NCBI RefSeq assembly: GCF_002256285.1
Contig: NZ_NKJE01000007.1
Coordinates: forward strand, 1 to 64,000
Reading direction: 5' to 3'
DNA: 64,000 nucleotides
DNA from: Flavobacterium sp. BFFFF1
GTDB taxonomy: Bacteria; Bacteroidota; Bacteroidia; Flavobacteriales; Flavobacteriaceae
Shown piece after piece: positions 61,874 through 64,000 of the stretch. The notes beneath the pieces are model-generated. The model saw only the letters and a list, made by a program, of their open reading frames with translations, ran no database searches and was not told the origin of the DNA. The translations under genes and the position numbers were made by a program. Position 1 is the first letter of the stretch, and each line of letters opens with the position of its first letter.

Positions 61874-64000
61874 ATGAGAATCAAGTCATTGATTATTACC
61901 CTATTTTTTTGCCTTACTGCCTTTGCTCAAAACAAAGGTACCGTATCCGGAACCATTACTGATAAAGAACTCAACAACGAACCGTTGCCATTTGCCAGCG
62001 TTACCATAAAAGGAACGACGATGGGCACCAGTACCGACATGGAAGGAAAATACACCTTAACCCTTCCTGAAGGAAATTATACTTTGGTGGTGAGTTTTGT
62101 GGGTTATGAAACCGCAGAAACCGCAATTACCATAAAAGCAGATCAGAATATCGTATTGGATCAGGCACTCGGTGCAGGAAGTGTAAAACTGGACGACGTT
62201 GTGCTTACACAAAGTATCAACCGCGAAAAAGAATCGGTGTTGTTGCTCGAACAGAAAAATGCGACGGTCATCAAGCAAAGTATTGGCGCGCAGGAACTTT
62301 CCCGAAAAGGAGTCAGCGACGTTGAAGAAGGGCTCACCAAGATTACCGGAATTACAAAGGTAGGATCGCGTGGTCTTTTTGTACGCGGGCTTGAGGACCG
62401 ATACAACAACCTGCTCGTGAATGGCCTTGCCGTTCCATCAAACAACCCATTCCGCAAAATCATTCCACTGGATTTGTTCCCCACAGACATCGTCGGCGCG
62501 ATTGACGTATATAAAACCTTCAACACCGATATCTATGGCGATTTTGCCGGAGGTACTTTCAATATTGCTACCTCAAAAGGAGGCAAAAGCATTACTAAAT
62601 TAAGCATCGGCGTCGGATATACTACCGACAACAACCTGTCCGATTTCAGTATTTCCGCGGATGCAGGCGGCTTTAAAGGCTTCATGGGCTTAACGGGAAA
62701 AGACAGGATGAGACCTGGGATTTTCGGAACCGTTCCCGCGAATAAAACACTTACCGGACAGCAGTCATTGGCAGCATTCAAGACCGGATTTGACGTCGAT
62801 ACCAAAAAAAGTCCGCTGAACACCAGTATCGGCGTATTGCACGGCGAGAAGTTTGACCTTAAGAACGACGCCAAGTTTTCTTACCTTCTTTCCCTGAACT
62901 TCGACAACAGTTATAAGGTGCGGGACGGTTTGGACAGAACTGTAAACGGTACGATTGATGGAGATGCCGGATTTTTTAATGATTTTAACAAAAAATCCTA
63001 CCAATATGAAACCAACACGTCAGCACTGATTGGCGCCAGTTACAAAGTAGGTGCGCTGGACCTTGGCGCCAACATATTTTACCTGAGGAATACCCGCAAT
63101 TCGATAGAGGACCAGCTGGGTGTTAGCGAAGATAAAGTTGAAAATCCAAATTTCCTTATCCGGACCAACCAATTGGACCAATCCGATTATCTTACCGCAC
63201 AGCTTACCGGAAAATACTTTCTGACACAAGATAAAAACCAAAGCATTAAAGGAGGCTTGTCTTTCTCAAAGACTTCTTACCAACAGCCGGACCGTAAGTT
63301 TTTCTCGGGTACCAAAGAAGGCGATAATATCATTGTTTCCTATGGTGGGAATAATTTCCTTCGCCAGTATCTGGACATCAACGGTAATTTCTATTTCTCG
63401 GGCATGGCAGAGTACAACTTAAAATTCGGAAAAGACGAAGAGAAAAACCAGTCGCTTACTTTTGGGTATAACGGAAACGTTTCGAACGCGGAGACATCCT
63501 ATCGATTTGTAAGTACCAGTTCAGGCGCTGCAATCACAGTTCCTGTTAACAGTATAGACGCAAAACTGCAAAGTGACCTTTCTGCAGAAGTATTTAATTT
63601 CAGGGAATCATCAAATGGGCAGTACCAGACCAAATTATCAGAATCAGTGAATGCTGCGTATGCTAATATTTTATACCACTTCGGCGAAAAATGGGAACTG
63701 AATGGCGGAATCAGGGCTGAAATGGCTACACGGGAAACAAAATACAGGGAAAACAGTTCATTTGGCGATCCCTTCAAGAAAGAGCCTTTTGACAAATTTT
63801 ATGTGTTGCCTGCCTTAAATGTAAAATACAGCCTTTCTGATCGCGCGAACCTTCGACTGGCTTCAGGATTGACATACACCAAGCCAGTACAGATCGAAAC
63901 TTTGGGCATTACTTACATCAATGCCGATGGAACTTCTGTAAGTGGTAATCCTTTCCTGGTGAACAGTGACAACCTTAACGTTGACTTCAAATATGAGTTT
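61874..64000 (+). CDS. TonB-dependent receptor with CarboxypepD-reg domain (3' end outside window)
   Basis: The first 709 residues are seen. Signal peptide ending LTAFAQ. The CarboxypepD-reg-like domain is at about 23-100 (GTVSGTITDKELNNEPLPFASV, GTSTDMEGKYTL). The plug domain starts at about 130 (QELSRKGVSDVEEGLTKITGITKVG, FVRGLEDRYNNLLVNGLAVPS). Beta-barrel strands follow. No SusD partner can be seen inside the window. Outer-membrane import of a large substrate is expected. The neighbouring PhoR/PhoB-like pair suggests regulation by that system, possibly for phosphorus-containing substrates; this is inference. Confidence 0.92.
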   Translation, partial: MRIKSLIITLFFCLTAFAQNKGTVSGTITDKELNNEPLPFASVTIKGTTMGTSTDMEGKYTLTLPEGNYTLVVSFVGYETAETAITIKADQNIVLDQALGAGSVKLDDVVLTQSINREKESVLLLEQKNATVIKQSIGAQELSRKGVSDVEEGLTKITGITKVGSRGLFVRGLEDRYNNLLVNGLAVPSNNPFRKIIPLDLFPTDIVGAIDVYKTFNTDIYGDFAGGTFNIATSKGGKSITKLSIGVGYTTDNNLSDFSISADAGGFKGFMGLTGKDRMRPGIFGTVPANKTLTGQQSLAAFKTGFDVDTKKSPLNTSIGVLHGEKFDLKNDAKFSYLLSLNFDNSYKVRDGLDRTVNGTIDGDAGFFNDFNKKSYQYETNTSALIGASYKVGALDLGANIFYLRNTRNSIEDQLGVSEDKVENPNFLIRTNQLDQSDYLTAQLTGKYFLTQDKNQSIKGGLSFSKTSYQQPDRKFFSGTKEGDNIIVSYGGNNFLRQYLDINGNFYFSGMAEYNLKFGKDEEKNQSLTFGYNGNVSNAETSYRFVSTSSGAAITVPVNSIDAKLQSDLSAEVFNFRESSNGQYQTKLSESVNAAYANILYHFGEKWELNGGIRAEMATRETKYRENSSFGDPFKKEPFDKFYVLPALNVKYSLSDRANLRLASGLTYTKPVQIETLGITYINADGTSVSGNPFLVNSDNLNVDFKYEF

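Overview
The window looks like chromosomal DNA of a Flavobacterium-type organism (Bacteroidota, Flavobacteriaceae). Four things point there. Upstream regions carry the Bacteroidota promoter pattern TTTG-N19-TAnnTTTG. Secreted proteins end in type IX secretion (T9SS) sorting domains. The replicative polymerase DnaE has a built-in N-terminal proofreading exonuclease. Gene families such as DUF255/YyaL, DUF885, TonB C-domain proteins and CarboxypepD-reg TonB receptors fill the rest. Most of the content is core chromosome with compact operons; no prophage, transposase, rRNA or CRISPR array is visible.

Layout. 1-6464 (-): the first ~2150 codons of a giant secreted DUF11-repeat / choice-of-anchor-L protein, cut by the window edge. 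6.6-14.7 kb (+): an Nfu Fe-S scaffold, YyaL-like protein, CotH/lamin-tail T9SS protein, DUF885 metallopeptidase and MscS channel. 14.7-16.4 kb: an unusual islet with one lineage-specific gene, inverted repeats, a structured intergenic element and a tRNA-Leu followed by 105-bp tandem copies of its own 3' end plus terminator. 16.5-23.9 kb (+): M20 peptidase, then three signalling-type proteins with TonB C-domains, including a WG-repeat/ECF-sigma/membrane-partner operon and a BlaI-BlaR1 operon with a clearly readable promoter and twin operators, then a DUF4407 protein. 23.9-32.8 kb: housekeeping genes (HemW, RuvC, DUF58, thioredoxin), a membrane flippase-like/glycosyltransferase pair, tRNA-Asp and a candidate small RNA. 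33-42.3 kb: dnaE, an RNA-binding protein, a GAF histidine kinase, rpsP-rimM and a tRNA methyltransferase. 42.5-43.7 kb: a glutaryl-CoA dehydrogenase-like enzyme. 43.9-50.1 kb (-): a tight seven-gene operon combining S-adenosylmethionine decarboxylase, DUF4178, a tiny membrane protein, DUF350, a membrane-anchored aminopropyltransferase, a Tat-exported FAD amine oxidase-like enzyme and a polytopic membrane protein. 50-53.3 kb (+): SGNH lipoprotein, AraC regulator and YCF48 beta-propeller T9SS protein. 53.6-56.9 kb (-): Mrp, NifU-domain protein, ferredoxin-NADP reductase type 2 and [2Fe-2S] ferredoxin. 57-61.7 kb: trmB-LysE-ATL operon, a glycosyltransferase and a PhoR/PhoB-like pair. 61.9-64 kb (+): the start of a TonB-dependent receptor.

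The strongest candidates for something new are the seven-gene membrane polyamine operon; two diverged copies of a ~150-bp element with conserved hairpins (15846-15995 and 43773-43927); a ~70-nt small RNA candidate with promoter, GNRA hairpin and terminator (about 31157-31228, minus strand); the tandem tRNA-Leu 3'-end duplications; and a family of long asymmetric palindromic repeats in at least four intergenic gaps. Functions are read from motifs by eye; no database search was possible.
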